Assembly: GCA_002297865.1 (NCBI GenBank)
Contig: DBKX01000193.1
Location: forward strand, 27,596-38,013
Direction of reading: 5' to 3'
Origin: Lachnoclostridium sp. UBA739
Lineage (GTDB): Bacteria > Bacillota_A > Clostridia > Lachnospirales > Lachnospiraceae
DNA: 10,418 nt
Numbering within the stretch: position 1 is the first letter of the stretch; each line of letters begins with the position of its first letter. A program made the translations under genes and the position numbers. Positions 1 to 5,701 of the stretch are shown one piece after another. Under the pieces are notes generated by a model. The model was given only the letters and a program-made list of their open reading frames with translations. It ran no database searches and had not been told where the DNA came from.

Positions 1-449
1 TAACGGATATTGGAACAGAAGAACTTGCGCATATGGAAATCGTCAGCGCAATTATTTATCAGTTGACAAAAGACTTGTCACCAGAAGAAATTAAAAAATC
101 TGGATTTGATAAATATTATGTAGACCATACATTAGGTTTATGGCCACAGGCTGCAGGCGGCATTCCTTTCAACGCATGTGAATTCCAGAGCAAAGGTGAC
201 CCTGTTACAGATTTATTTGAAGACTTAGCAGCCGAACAGAAAGCTCGTTCCACATATGATAACATTTTACGTCTCATCAAGGATCCAGAAGTATGTGACC
301 CTATCAAATTCCTTCGTGAAAGGGAAATCGTTCATTTCCAGAGATTTGGTGAATCTTTAAGATTGGTTCAGGAAAAACTTGATTACAATAACTTCTATTA
401 CTTTAATCCAGCTTTTGATAAAGTATGTGCTTGTGATTCGAATAAATAA
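1..449 (+). CDS. cotJC: Manganese catalase / spore coat protein CotJC, 3' part only
   Basis: The reading frame is open from the first base, so the 5' end lies outside the window; by comparison with the roughly 190-200 residue family, about 40-50 N-terminal codons are missing. The visible part starts with TDIGTEELAHMEIV, the helix carrying two metal ligands of Mn catalases (Glu codon 21-23 and His codon 30-32, spaced ExxH). A second ligand pair is recognisable: Glu in AEQKAR (codon 234-236) and His in REREIVHFQRFGE (codon 333-335). They are 33 residues apart, the same spacing as Glu148/His181 of the Lactobacillus plantarum enzyme. The family dismutates hydrogen peroxide at a di-manganese centre; the short CotJC branch is found in the spore coat of Bacilli and Clostridia. 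The C-terminus FNPAFDKVCACDSNK is short, without the C-terminal extension of long catalases. The ATG at 33 lies inside the metal-binding helix and is not the start. The family call is firm; the spore role is inferred from the short form. Confidence 0.9.
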   Translation, partial: TDIGTEELAHMEIVSAIIYQLTKDLSPEEIKKSGFDKYYVDHTLGLWPQAAGGIPFNACEFQSKGDPVTDLFEDLAAEQKARSTYDNILRLIKDPEVCDPIKFLREREIVHFQRFGESLRLVQEKLDYNNFYYFNPAFDKVCACDSNK

Positions 450-471
450 ATTAATAAATGTGCAAAATGAG

Positions 472-515
472 GTGCTATAACGAATCGTAGAAATTCGTCA
501 TAGCACTTCTTTTAT
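472..515 (+). terminator. Intrinsic terminator after cotJC
   Basis: The arms at 472-484 (GTGCTATAACGAA) and 494-506 (TTCGTCATAGCAC) pair over 13 positions with one A/C mismatch around a 9-nt loop. A T-rich tract (TTCTTTTATT) follows at once. It lies 22 bp after the cotJC stop and separates that gene from the CPBP protease gene. Confidence 0.8.
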
Positions 516-572
516 TCTGTTTCTTTTTGTGATAGGCTTAGTATTGGAATAGAAAAACCAGGAGGAAAATAT

Positions 573-1469
573 ATGAAACAGGGAAAATTAAGTGGATTAT
601 TAAAGGCTTGTTTGTGTCTGATTATGACATTAGGGCTTATGTTAGTAATGTTTGTAGGCTTTACCATAATTGCAGTTATATCCAAGAATGACTTTTTACT
701 GATTGCTGCTCAACAAAAACAGACAAGTGGTGTGGTATTAAGGTCGGTAGCAGTACTTGCGGGTTCCGTCGTACAGAACATTCCGTTTATTCTGGCACCA
801 AGTATTCTGACTTTATTCATTTGGAAAATGAAATGGTCAGATTTAGGGTATACGTCACTGAAAAGCGACTGGAAGGACTTTTTCACCGGAATCTTGTTAG
901 GGATGGTTGGAATTACAATTGCCTGGATTTTTCTTTTAGGTAGTGGAAGTGTTAAAATAATTGGTGTTACTGGACAATATTTGAAAGCTGTTTTCTTGTA
1001 TTTTCTGGGTTACATATGGGTTGGATTCGGAGAAGAGACCTTTTGTCGTGGAGGTTTAATGCTGGCACTTAGAGAAACCAAGAGCAAGGCGTTAATCATT
1101 GGAGCACCAGCAGTTGTGTTTGGTGCATTACACCTTGGCAATCCTGGCATTAGCGTTCTGGCGTTCCTCAATCTAGTAGGATTCGGCTTGTTTGTGGGAT
1201 ATTGTTTTTATCGTTCGGGTAACATCTGGCTTCCAATCGGCTTTCATATTGCATGGAACTTTGTGCAGGGAAATGTATATGGATTTCATGTCAGTGGAAC
1301 AACCAATTATAGTATAGTAGAATCAAAAGTATTAAAGGAAACGGTTTTCACAGGTGGAGAGTTCGGACCAGAAGGTGGATTAGGAGTTACAATTGCATTA
1401 ATTGTAATGTATGTTTTGGCTAAGGTTTATTATCGCAAACGACCAGAAAGTGAGTTTATGAAAGGGTAA
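573..1469 (+). CDS. CPBP family intramembrane metalloprotease (CAAX protease-like)
   Basis: This is a hydrophobic protein of 298 residues with about seven or eight likely membrane segments (near residues 11-37, 57-84, 103-123, 134-151, 172-190, 194-213, 218-232 and 270-287). The conserved CPBP/ABI motifs are present in order: EExxxR as EETFCRG (Glu154, Glu155, Arg159), FxxxH as FGALH (Phe183, His187), and HxxxN as HIAWN (His225, Asn229). These supply the glutamate and histidine residues of the active site in this family, so the protein looks catalytically complete. Family members cleave within or beside the membrane; known roles include prenyl-protein processing and bacteriocin self-immunity, but no substrate can be read here and no bacteriocin precursor is visible nearby. 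The start is supported by AGGAGG at 560-565, seven bases before ATG 573. A gene for a small exported protein follows 67 bp later on the same strand, so co-transcription is possible. I see no strong promoter between the cotJC terminator and this gene. Confidence 0.88.
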   Translation: MKQGKLSGLLKACLCLIMTLGLMLVMFVGFTIIAVISKNDFLLIAAQQKQTSGVVLRSVAVLAGSVVQNIPFILAPSILTLFIWKMKWSDLGYTSLKSDWKDFFTGILLGMVGITIAWIFLLGSGSVKIIGVTGQYLKAVFLYFLGYIWVGFGEETFCRGGLMLALRETKSKALIIGAPAVVFGALHLGNPGISVLAFLNLVGFGLFVGYCFYRSGNIWLPIGFHIAWNFVQGNVYGFHVSGTTNYSIVESKVLKETVFTGGEFGPEGGLGVTIALIVMYVLAKVYYRKRPESEFMKG

Positions 1470-1505
1470 TAATGAGAAATGAATGTTCTTGAGGGAAAAA
1501 TTCTT

Positions 1506-1519
1506 AATATTGCAATATT
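1506..1519. repeat. Perfect 14-bp palindrome upstream of the small exported-protein gene
   Basis: AATATTG/CAATATT reads the same on both strands. It sits directly before the ribosome binding site at 1522-1528, so it could be an operator or could form RNA structure near the start codon. AT-rich palindromes this short can arise by chance. Confidence 0.3.
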
Positions 1520-1536
1520 TGAAAGGGGAAATAAAG

Positions 1537-2139
1537 ATGAAAGTTACTTATAAGGGTTCTATTTTTTTGATTGCGGCTATTTTATGTTTTTCGTTAGTGA
1601 GGTGTGAAAACTTGTCAGTATCAGAAAATCAACAAAGAGATATCGAAAATGTAATGGACACGGAAAACATAATAGAAAAAGATGATGAATCGGAACCAAG
1701 AATAGGAGAGTTTCCTTTGAGTGAGAGTACCAAGAAATTCCTATTTGGTAAGTGGAAAGTGAAACGACTTTTCGGTTTTTATGAATCATGGAATGATGAA
1801 TCAGAATATCCAAAGGGGCAAGATATCATTGGGGATGAGCTTATAATTCAGCCTGAAACTTTTTCATCAATGGGATTAAGAAAATATAAAGCTTACCAAA
1901 AACGATTAAGTGATCCGTACTATTATGTCTGTGAAAGTTTTAATGATATAGATTCTCTGTATAGAGTTGAAAAATTGCTAATACCAGGGTTAAAAGATGG
2001 AGATGAGATTGAAGTGATTAATGTCGCACGTAATACAAATGAGATCCCGGAACCTTTTGGCTTTATCTGTATTGATAATAAAAGGTTGCTTTTATCTATG
2101 GAAGCAACTTTATTTGAGCTAGACAAGATTCTTGAATAG
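1537..2139 (+). CDS. Small exported, possibly lipid-anchored protein of unknown function
   Basis: I do not recognise a named family. The ATG at 1537 is preferred because AAAGGGG (1522-1528) precedes it at a good distance; the ATG at 1483 extends the frame by 18 residues but has no ribosome binding site. From 1537 the product has 200 residues and begins MKVTYKGSIFLIAAILCFSL, a typical signal peptide (basic start, then a hydrophobic core). A cysteine follows at residue 23 in SLVRC, which resembles a lipobox but has Arg at -1 where Gly, Ala or Ser is usual, so lipidation is uncertain. After an acidic, Asn/Glu-rich linker comes a compact domain, roughly from residue 65, with FGKWKVKRLFGFYESWNDESEYP and GQDIIGDELII. 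This opening resembles small beta-rich secreted proteins of clostridia, where a GKW segment starts the domain. Its position 67 bp behind the CPBP protease suggests a shared transcript but does not prove a functional link. Confidence 0.7.
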   Translation: MKVTYKGSIFLIAAILCFSLVRCENLSVSENQQRDIENVMDTENIIEKDDESEPRIGEFPLSESTKKFLFGKWKVKRLFGFYESWNDESEYPKGQDIIGDELIIQPETFSSMGLRKYKAYQKRLSDPYYYVCESFNDIDSLYRVEKLLIPGLKDGDEIEVINVARNTNEIPEPFGFICIDNKRLLLSMEATLFELDKILE

Positions 2140-2147
2140 AATTTTTT
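2125..2147 (+). terminator. Weak candidate terminator overlapping the stop of the exported-protein gene
   Basis: AAGATTCT (2125-2132) can pair with AGAATTTT (2138-2145), including one G-U pair, around a 5-nt loop that runs into the TAG stop. The T run is short and partly used in the stem. It could terminate transcription only weakly. Confidence 0.3.
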
Positions 2148-2232
2148 AGAAAAATACATTTTAGTTTACATCTTTGTACAAAGTTCCTTTTTACAAGGTA
2201 TATACATTCAAAAGGTTAAGGAGGAACAAAAT

Positions 2233-2477
2233 ATGCAAAATGTAGTAGATACAAAATTGTCGATAAGAGGAGAAAAATTGATTCAGGGATTTGAAGGATT
2301 CTGTTTAAAATTTTATGGTGACTCAAAGGGGTATCCAACAGTTGGATATGGACATTTAATTACATCTAAGGAAAAGTATAATATGATAAATCACTGAAAC
2401 CAAGAAGAAATAAAGAGGCAGAATTATTTTGCGAGCAGAAACCATATACCCACAAATACAAGGTATACACATTATAA
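2233..2477 (+). pseudogene. Remnant of a GH24 (T4-type) lysozyme/endolysin, frameshifted and truncated
   Basis: ATG 2233 has a strong AAGGAGG (2218-2224) and opens a 54-codon frame ending in TGA 2395-2397. It contains GEKLIQGFEGFCLKFYGD and PTVGYGH, the N-terminal active-site lobe of GH24 muramidases. Glu21, Asp30 and Thr36 have exactly the spacing of the T4 lysozyme triad Glu11, Asp20, Thr26. The frame then breaks. In another plus-strand frame, 2379-2474 reads YDKSLKP, KEAELFCE, KPY and HKYKVYT, which look like the continuation of the same protein (the EAExLF helix region), up to TAA 2475-2477. An insertion of about five bases around 2376-2382 would explain the shift. The rest of the C-terminal lobe, usually around 70-100 residues more, is absent. 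Such lysozymes cleave peptidoglycan and are typical of phages and cell-wall turnover systems. The 54-residue product may still be made, but without the second lobe it is unlikely to be active. Confidence 0.8.
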
Positions 2478-2496
2478 TTATACTTTAAAATCAGTT

Positions 2497-2534
2497 AAAA
2501 GGAGCAGTACCCAATCAAGGTACATGCTCCTTTT
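2497..2534. terminator. Bidirectional intrinsic terminator between convergent units
   Basis: AAAAGGAGCA (2497-2506) pairs with TGCTCCTTTT (2525-2534), extended by GTACC/GGTAC (2507-2511 with 2519-2523), one bulged A at 2524 and a 7-nt loop. The stem carries A4 on one side and T4 on the other, so it can stop transcription from either direction. It lies between the plus-strand lysozyme remnant and the minus-strand cstA unit, whose last gene stops at 2606. Confidence 0.85.
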
Positions 2535-2605
2535 AATTGCTGGCAGTAGTATCCACAGACTTGCTGTCACTTCGTTAGATGATGCTGCTTTCGTGAATTG
2601 TTTTG

Positions 2606-2794
2606 CTAAGTTGTCGCGTGTACTTTGGCCTTTTCTTCTGCTTCTTCCGCTTCCGCCTCTGCAACGATATCTTCCAGGACATGTATTAAGTCATGAATGT
2701 TATTGAGCTGAACGTCTCTTTCTAATATCGCATTCTTCAGATTAATGGATAAGGATTCAAACTTATCACGAATTGCTGGTGCCACATATGACAT
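2606..2794 (-). CDS. Unrecognised 62-residue acidic helical protein downstream of cstA
   Basis: I cannot name this protein. It starts MSYVAPAIRDKFESLS and is predicted by eye to be almost wholly helical, with regularly spaced hydrophobic residues (LKNAILERDVQLNNIHDLIHVLEDIV) typical of a short amphipathic helix or coiled coil. It ends in an acidic tail rich in Glu and Ala (about residues 44-56). There is no signal peptide, membrane segment or cysteine, so it should be cytosolic. The start is well supported: on the minus strand GAGGTGATG (about 2798-2806) lies just upstream of ATG 2794. The gene begins 39 bp after the stop of cstA on the same strand with no terminator between, so it is very likely co-transcribed with the transporter. 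In Escherichia coli a different small cytosolic protein gene, ybdD, follows cstA; this protein shows no YbdD-like motif, so only the arrangement is similar. A good ribosome binding site, operon position and ordered composition argue that it is real. Confidence 0.75.
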   Translation of the reverse strand: MSYVAPAIRDKFESLSINLKNAILERDVQLNNIHDLIHVLEDIVAEAEAEEAEEKAKVHATT

Positions 2795-2833
2795 ATCATC
2801 ACCTCGTTAAAAGTATAACCATTTTCGCATTAT

Positions 2834-4273
2834 TTAATTCGTTTGCTTTTTTCTTGCAGTAAATAAAACAAGGGCACTGTAAACAGCAGCAAATGCAACA
2901 CCAATAATGTAAGAAGCAGTTATAGGCAAGCCGAAACCGATTTTCGCATTTACAATATAAGTTGCAATGATAAAGGCGTAAAAAGCACCTGGAATTATTG
3001 CAATAATAAATGGTTTCTTAGCTCTAAACAGGTAAACAGTAATAATAGCAAATGCAAAAATAGAAATTGCCTGATTGCTCCATGAGAAGTATCTCCATAG
3101 AACGTTGAAACCAGAAGCATTTAATTTTGAGAATAATAATATTACAACTACGATTGCACTAAGTGTAAGGCTTAATACAAGACGATTTTGCTTTTTGGAC
3201 TGATCATAACGCAGGAAGTCACCAACGATTAATCGAAGGGAACGAAGAGCAGTATCACCAGTGGAAATAGGAAGTACAATAACACCGATAATGGCTATCA
3301 TACCGCCAATTTTACCAAGCATATCTTTAGCAACAAAACCGACCATAGCAACAGGGGTAATGCCTCTGGCATCTGCATATAAGTTCATAGCGCCCATTGC
3401 AGCAGCGGCCCAGATCATTGCGATAAAGCCTTCTAAAATCATCATATTATAGAACGTCGTACGTCCCTCTTTTTCATTTGATACGCTACGACCAATCAAA
3501 GTAGACTGGGTTGAGTGGAATCCAGACACAATGCCACATGCAACAGTAACGAAGAAAACAGGAAGAATAGGAGTTCCATCAGGATAGATACCTTTCCAGT
3601 TAGATAAAGAAACGTTTGTTAATTCATATCCTTTGCCGAAGATACCAAAGAAGATACCCACAGCAGATATCAACAGGATACCTCCAAAGACAGGATAGAT
3701 TTTCCCGATAATCTTATCAATAGGAAATAAAGTTGCGACTATGTAATAAGCAAAGATAACTCCGTAAATAATCCAGATTACAGGGTTATGTATAGATACA
3801 TCTGTTATATTTAAAATCTGGGTTGCAAATAAGTCACCAGGAGTAGTAACAAAGACTGCAACTACCAATAATAATAGTAAGCATAAAAATGCATTGTAGA
3901 ATGCAAACGCCTTTTTGCCTAAATACTTCTCAACAAGTCCAGGCATCTGTAATCCACCTTCACGAATGGAAATCATTCCTGAAAAATAATCATGCAGCGC
4001 GCCTCCAAAGACACAGCCTAGTGGGATAAGAAGAAAAGCAATTGGTCCAAATAAGATACCTTGTATCGGTCCAAGAATAGGACCAGTTCCGGCTATATTC
4101 AGAAGCTGAATTAAGCAGTTTTTCCATTTTGGCATAGGAACATAATCTACTCCATCTTGTTTGGCGATTGCGGGTGTTTTTCTGTCATCTGGTCCAAAGC
4201 ACTTCTCGCAGAACTTGCCATAAAAAAAAGCACCTACGAATAGAATGCAAAGACCAATAAGAAATGTTAACAT
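2834..4273 (-). CDS. cstA: CstA family carbon-starvation / peptide or pyruvate transporter, short form
   Basis: The protein is a 479-residue integral membrane protein with about twelve or more hydrophobic segments. Typical CstA blocks are present: NIAGTGPILGPIQGILFGP (about 59-77), GGALHDYFSGMISIREGG (90-107), CGIVSGFHSTQSTLIGRSVS (246-265), STGDTALRSLRLIVGDFL (337-354) and a segment with FSWSNQ near 396-401. Family members are secondary transporters; E. coli CstA is linked to peptide use under starvation, and both CstA and its paralogue BtsT carry pyruvate. The E. coli proteins are about 700 residues, while this form lacks the extra C-terminal portion, as is common in Clostridia. Here the substrate is not determined by the sequence. 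Start ATG 4273 has a strong AAAGGAGG (complement of 4281-4288). The gene has its own promoter overlapped by palindromes (4300-4357), which suggests dedicated control, and is followed closely by a 62-residue protein gene. Confidence 0.9.
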   Translation of the reverse strand: MLTFLIGLCILFVGAFFYGKFCEKCFGPDDRKTPAIAKQDGVDYVPMPKWKNCLIQLLNIAGTGPILGPIQGILFGPIAFLLIPLGCVFGGALHDYFSGMISIREGGLQMPGLVEKYLGKKAFAFYNAFLCLLLLLVVAVFVTTPGDLFATQILNITDVSIHNPVIWIIYGVIFAYYIVATLFPIDKIIGKIYPVFGGILLISAVGIFFGIFGKGYELTNVSLSNWKGIYPDGTPILPVFFVTVACGIVSGFHSTQSTLIGRSVSNEKEGRTTFYNMMILEGFIAMIWAAAAMGAMNLYADARGITPVAMVGFVAKDMLGKIGGMIAIIGVIVLPISTGDTALRSLRLIVGDFLRYDQSKKQNRLVLSLTLSAIVVVILLFSKLNASGFNVLWRYFSWSNQAISIFAFAIITVYLFRAKKPFIIAIIPGAFYAFIIATYIVNAKIGFGLPITASYIIGVAFAAVYSALVLFTARKKQTN

Positions 4274-4299
4274 TTGAAATCCTCCTTTATGGTAATAAA

Positions 4300-4357
4300 G
4301 TAATAAAGTATTACAGTGGTATTATACTACCATTGAATTATTATGTAAATAATGGTA
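4300..4357. promoter_or_regulatory. Cluster of inverted repeats (candidate operators) on the cstA promoter
   Basis: Three nested or adjacent palindromes are visible. GTAATA-AAG-TATTAC (4300-4314) is perfect and lies about at the expected transcription start. AGTGGTATTATACTACCATT (4315-4334) is a 20-bp palindrome with two mismatched pairs, centred on the -10 box. TACCATT (4328-4334) and AATGGTA (4351-4357) form a wider inverted repeat flanking the spacer and -35 box. The centres are about 18 bp apart, close to two helical turns, so bound dimers would lie on roughly the same face. A TGGT...ACCA core is common in operators of FadR-type GntR regulators, but no regulator gene is in the window, so the protein is unknown. 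GTAATAAAG also occurs twice in tandem (4292-4300 and 4300-4308, sharing one G). Confidence 0.6.
4321..4349 (-). promoter_or_regulatory. Sigma-A-type promoter of the cstA unit
   Basis: On the minus strand, TTTACA (4349-4344) and TATAAT (4326-4321) are separated by exactly 17 bp. That is five of six -35 matches and a perfect -10. The expected start near 4313-4315 gives a leader of about 40 nt to the cstA ATG. The -10 box is inside the central palindrome. Confidence 0.75.
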
Positions 4358-4398
4358 TTTTATTGATGAAACTAGTGAAAAAAAATTCTAAAAATGCC

Positions 4399-4427
4399 TT
4401 GGAAAAATCGAAGATATTGTATATAAT
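4399..4427 (+). promoter_or_regulatory. Sigma-A-type promoter facing mbl
   Basis: TTGGAA (4399-4404) and TATAAT (4422-4427) have a 17-bp spacer. Transcription would start near 4434, giving a leader of about 217 nt before mbl. This promoter and the cstA promoter are divergent, with the control DNA of both packed into 4300-4430. The remaining gene-free sequence to 4650 holds two hairpins and the mbl ribosome binding site; I see no gene in it. Confidence 0.6.
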
Positions 4428-4436
4428 GATAATGAC

Positions 4437-4481
4437 TGCGTTTGGATATTTTGAAAATGGAAAAAAAAGGACGCATTTTTT
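4437..4481 (+). terminator. Candidate attenuator/terminator at the very start of the mbl leader
   Basis: TGCGTTT (4437-4443) can pair with GGACGCA (4469-4475; five Watson-Crick and two G-U pairs), directly followed by six T (4476-4481). The 25-nt loop is A-rich and holds the weak self-pairing ATTTTGAAAAT. The structure begins a few bases after the predicted start of transcription, so it would cut the transcript at about 45-50 nt unless prevented. The long loop and short stem make this only moderately convincing. Confidence 0.4.
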
Positions 4482-4575
4482 AAGAGAGATGTTTAATTCA
4501 GTTTTGATTGGTGAAAATTAATATAAGTTAAGGCATATCACTTGTCATAACGATTGATGAAGTTGATAGAGAAAG

Positions 4576-4602
4576 AGAGTGTGAGTTCCACACTTTGTTT
4601 TA
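4576..4602 (+). other. Second hairpin in the mbl leader
   Basis: AGAGTGTG (4576-4583) pairs with CACACTTT (4589-4596) over 8 bp including one G-U, with a 5-nt loop, followed by GTTTTAT. It is a compact RNA hairpin with a short T-rich tail about 50 nt before the mbl ATG. It may be a weak terminator or a leader structure that affects mbl expression. Confidence 0.4.
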
Positions 4603-4650
4603 TAGAAAGTTTACCGAAGTTGGACAGTATTTGAAAGGAGTATTATCATC

Positions 4651-5640
4651 ATGTTAAGTTCTGATATTGGAATTGATTTAGGAACCGCAAGTGTTCTTGT
4701 TTATATAAAAGGAAAAGGTGTTGTGTTAAAAGAGCCATCAGTAGTAGCTTTTGATAGAGATACTAATAAAATTAAAGCAATCGGTGAAGAAGCAAGATTA
4801 ATGCTTGGCAGAACACCAGGAAATATCGTTGCAGTTAGACCTTTAAGACAAGGAGTTATTTCTGACTATAATGTTACAGAGAAAATGTTACGATATTTTA
4901 TACAGAAGGCTGTAGGAAAACAACGTTTCAAAAAACTTAACATTAGTGTATGTGTACCTAGTGGTGTAACTGAAGTTGAGAAGAAGGCAGTTCAAGATGC
5001 AACTTACCAGGCAGGTGCAAAGCACGTTGAGATTATTGAAGAACCAATTGCAGCAGCGATTGGAGCTGGCATTGACATTACAAGACCATGTGGTAACATG
5101 ATCGTAGATATCGGTGGTGGTACATCGGATATTGCTGTCATTTCTCTAGGCGGAACAGTTGTAAGTACATCCATTAAGATTGCAGGTGATGATTTTGACG
5201 AAGCAATTGTACGTTATATGAGAAAAAATCATAATCTTTTAATTGGTGAAAGAACTGCAGAAGATATCAAGATTAAAATTGGTACAGCCTACCCAAGAGC
5301 TCAAGTTGAGTCTATGGATGTCAGAGGAAGAAACTTAGTTACAGGTCTTCCAAAAACAATTACTGTTACATCAGAAGAAACAGAAGAAGCTTTAAAAGAA
5401 GCAACTTCTCAGATCGTAGAAGCTGTTCACAGTGTATTAGAGAAAACTCCACCAGAATTAGCGGCAGATATTGCAGACAGAGGTATTGTATTAACAGGTG
5501 GAGGAAGCTTACTAAACGGACTGGAAGCATTAATCGAAGATAAAACAGGAATTACAACAATGACAGCAGAAGATCCTATGACAGCAGTAGCAATAGGAAC
5601 TGGTAAGTTTGTTGAATTCCTTAGTGGAAAAAAAGAATAA
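4651..5640 (+). CDS. mbl: Rod-shape-determining actin homologue, MreB/Mbl family
   Basis: The full-length protein of 329 residues matches the 330-340 residue family. Actin-fold nucleotide motifs are clear: phosphate-1 IDLGTASVLVY (about 8-18), the catalytic-site region IIEEPIAAAIGAG (around Glu130/131), phosphate-2 IVDIGGGTSDIAV (151-163) and the adenosine-binding loop RGIVLTGGGSLLNGL (277-291). MreB/Mbl proteins polymerise with ATP at the inner membrane face and guide lateral cell-wall synthesis through the elongation machinery. The start follows AAAGGAG (4634-4640) by ten bases. No mreC or mreD follows; instead two flagellar rod genes do, the same order as mbl-flhO-flhP in Bacillus subtilis, which favours the Mbl branch over MreB. 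Expression is probably driven from the 4399-4427 promoter through a leader with two hairpins. The stop is 61 bp from flgF, with an RNA hairpin in the gap. The family is certain; Mbl rather than MreB rests on gene order. Confidence 0.93.
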   Translation: MLSSDIGIDLGTASVLVYIKGKGVVLKEPSVVAFDRDTNKIKAIGEEARLMLGRTPGNIVAVRPLRQGVISDYNVTEKMLRYFIQKAVGKQRFKKLNISVCVPSGVTEVEKKAVQDATYQAGAKHVEIIEEPIAAAIGAGIDITRPCGNMIVDIGGGTSDIAVISLGGTVVSTSIKIAGDDFDEAIVRYMRKNHNLLIGERTAEDIKIKIGTAYPRAQVESMDVRGRNLVTGLPKTITVTSEETEEALKEATSQIVEAVHSVLEKTPPELAADIADRGIVLTGGGSLLNGLEALIEDKTGITTMTAEDPMTAVAIGTGKFVEFLSGKKE

Positions 5641-5650
5641 TTGATTCTTT

Positions 5651-5678
5651 CCGGGTCTGTGAATTTTCGCAGGCCTGG
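5651..5678 (+). other. Intercistronic RNA hairpin between mbl and flgF without a T tract
   Basis: CCGGGTCTGTG (5651-5661) pairs completely with CGCAGGCCTGG (5668-5678), 11 bp including three G-U pairs, around the loop AATTTT. It is followed by TAACCATTG, not by T, so it does not look like an intrinsic terminator. It could be a transcript-processing or 3'-end stabilising element that separates mbl mRNA levels from those of the flagellar genes. Confidence 0.5.
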
Positions 5679-5701
5679 TAACCATTGAAAGGAGCTGTAA
5701 G

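Noticed and set aside
1483..1536. Upstream ATG giving an 18-residue longer exported protein
   Set aside because: There is no ribosome binding site before 1483, and the longer form would push the signal peptide away from the N-terminus.
2161..2206. Promoter before the lysozyme remnant (TTGTAC or TTTACA with TATATA/TATACA)
   Set aside because: The spacing is 19 bp or more for the visible boxes and no pair fits well; the CTTTGTACAAAG palindrome there is short and could be chance.
2524..2706. Plus-strand frame of 60 codons antisense to the small acidic protein
   Set aside because: It begins inside the terminator hairpin, lacks a ribosome binding site and is the shadow of the well-supported minus-strand gene.
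2606..2794. Naming the small protein after cstA as YbdD
   Set aside because: Only the position is similar. The sequence shows none of the features I associate with YbdD, so the name would be misleading.
4264..4521. Open plus-strand frame of 85 codons in the cstA-mbl gap
   Set aside because: It overlaps the cstA start, both promoters and the palindromes, has no ribosome binding site and has a composition typical of translated AT-rich noncoding DNA.
4522..4650. Possible sigma-28-type flagellar promoter before mbl
   Set aside because: The nearest match (TTAA ... AACGATTG around 4530-4558) has wrong spacing and a poor -10 compared with TAAA-N15-GCCGATA.
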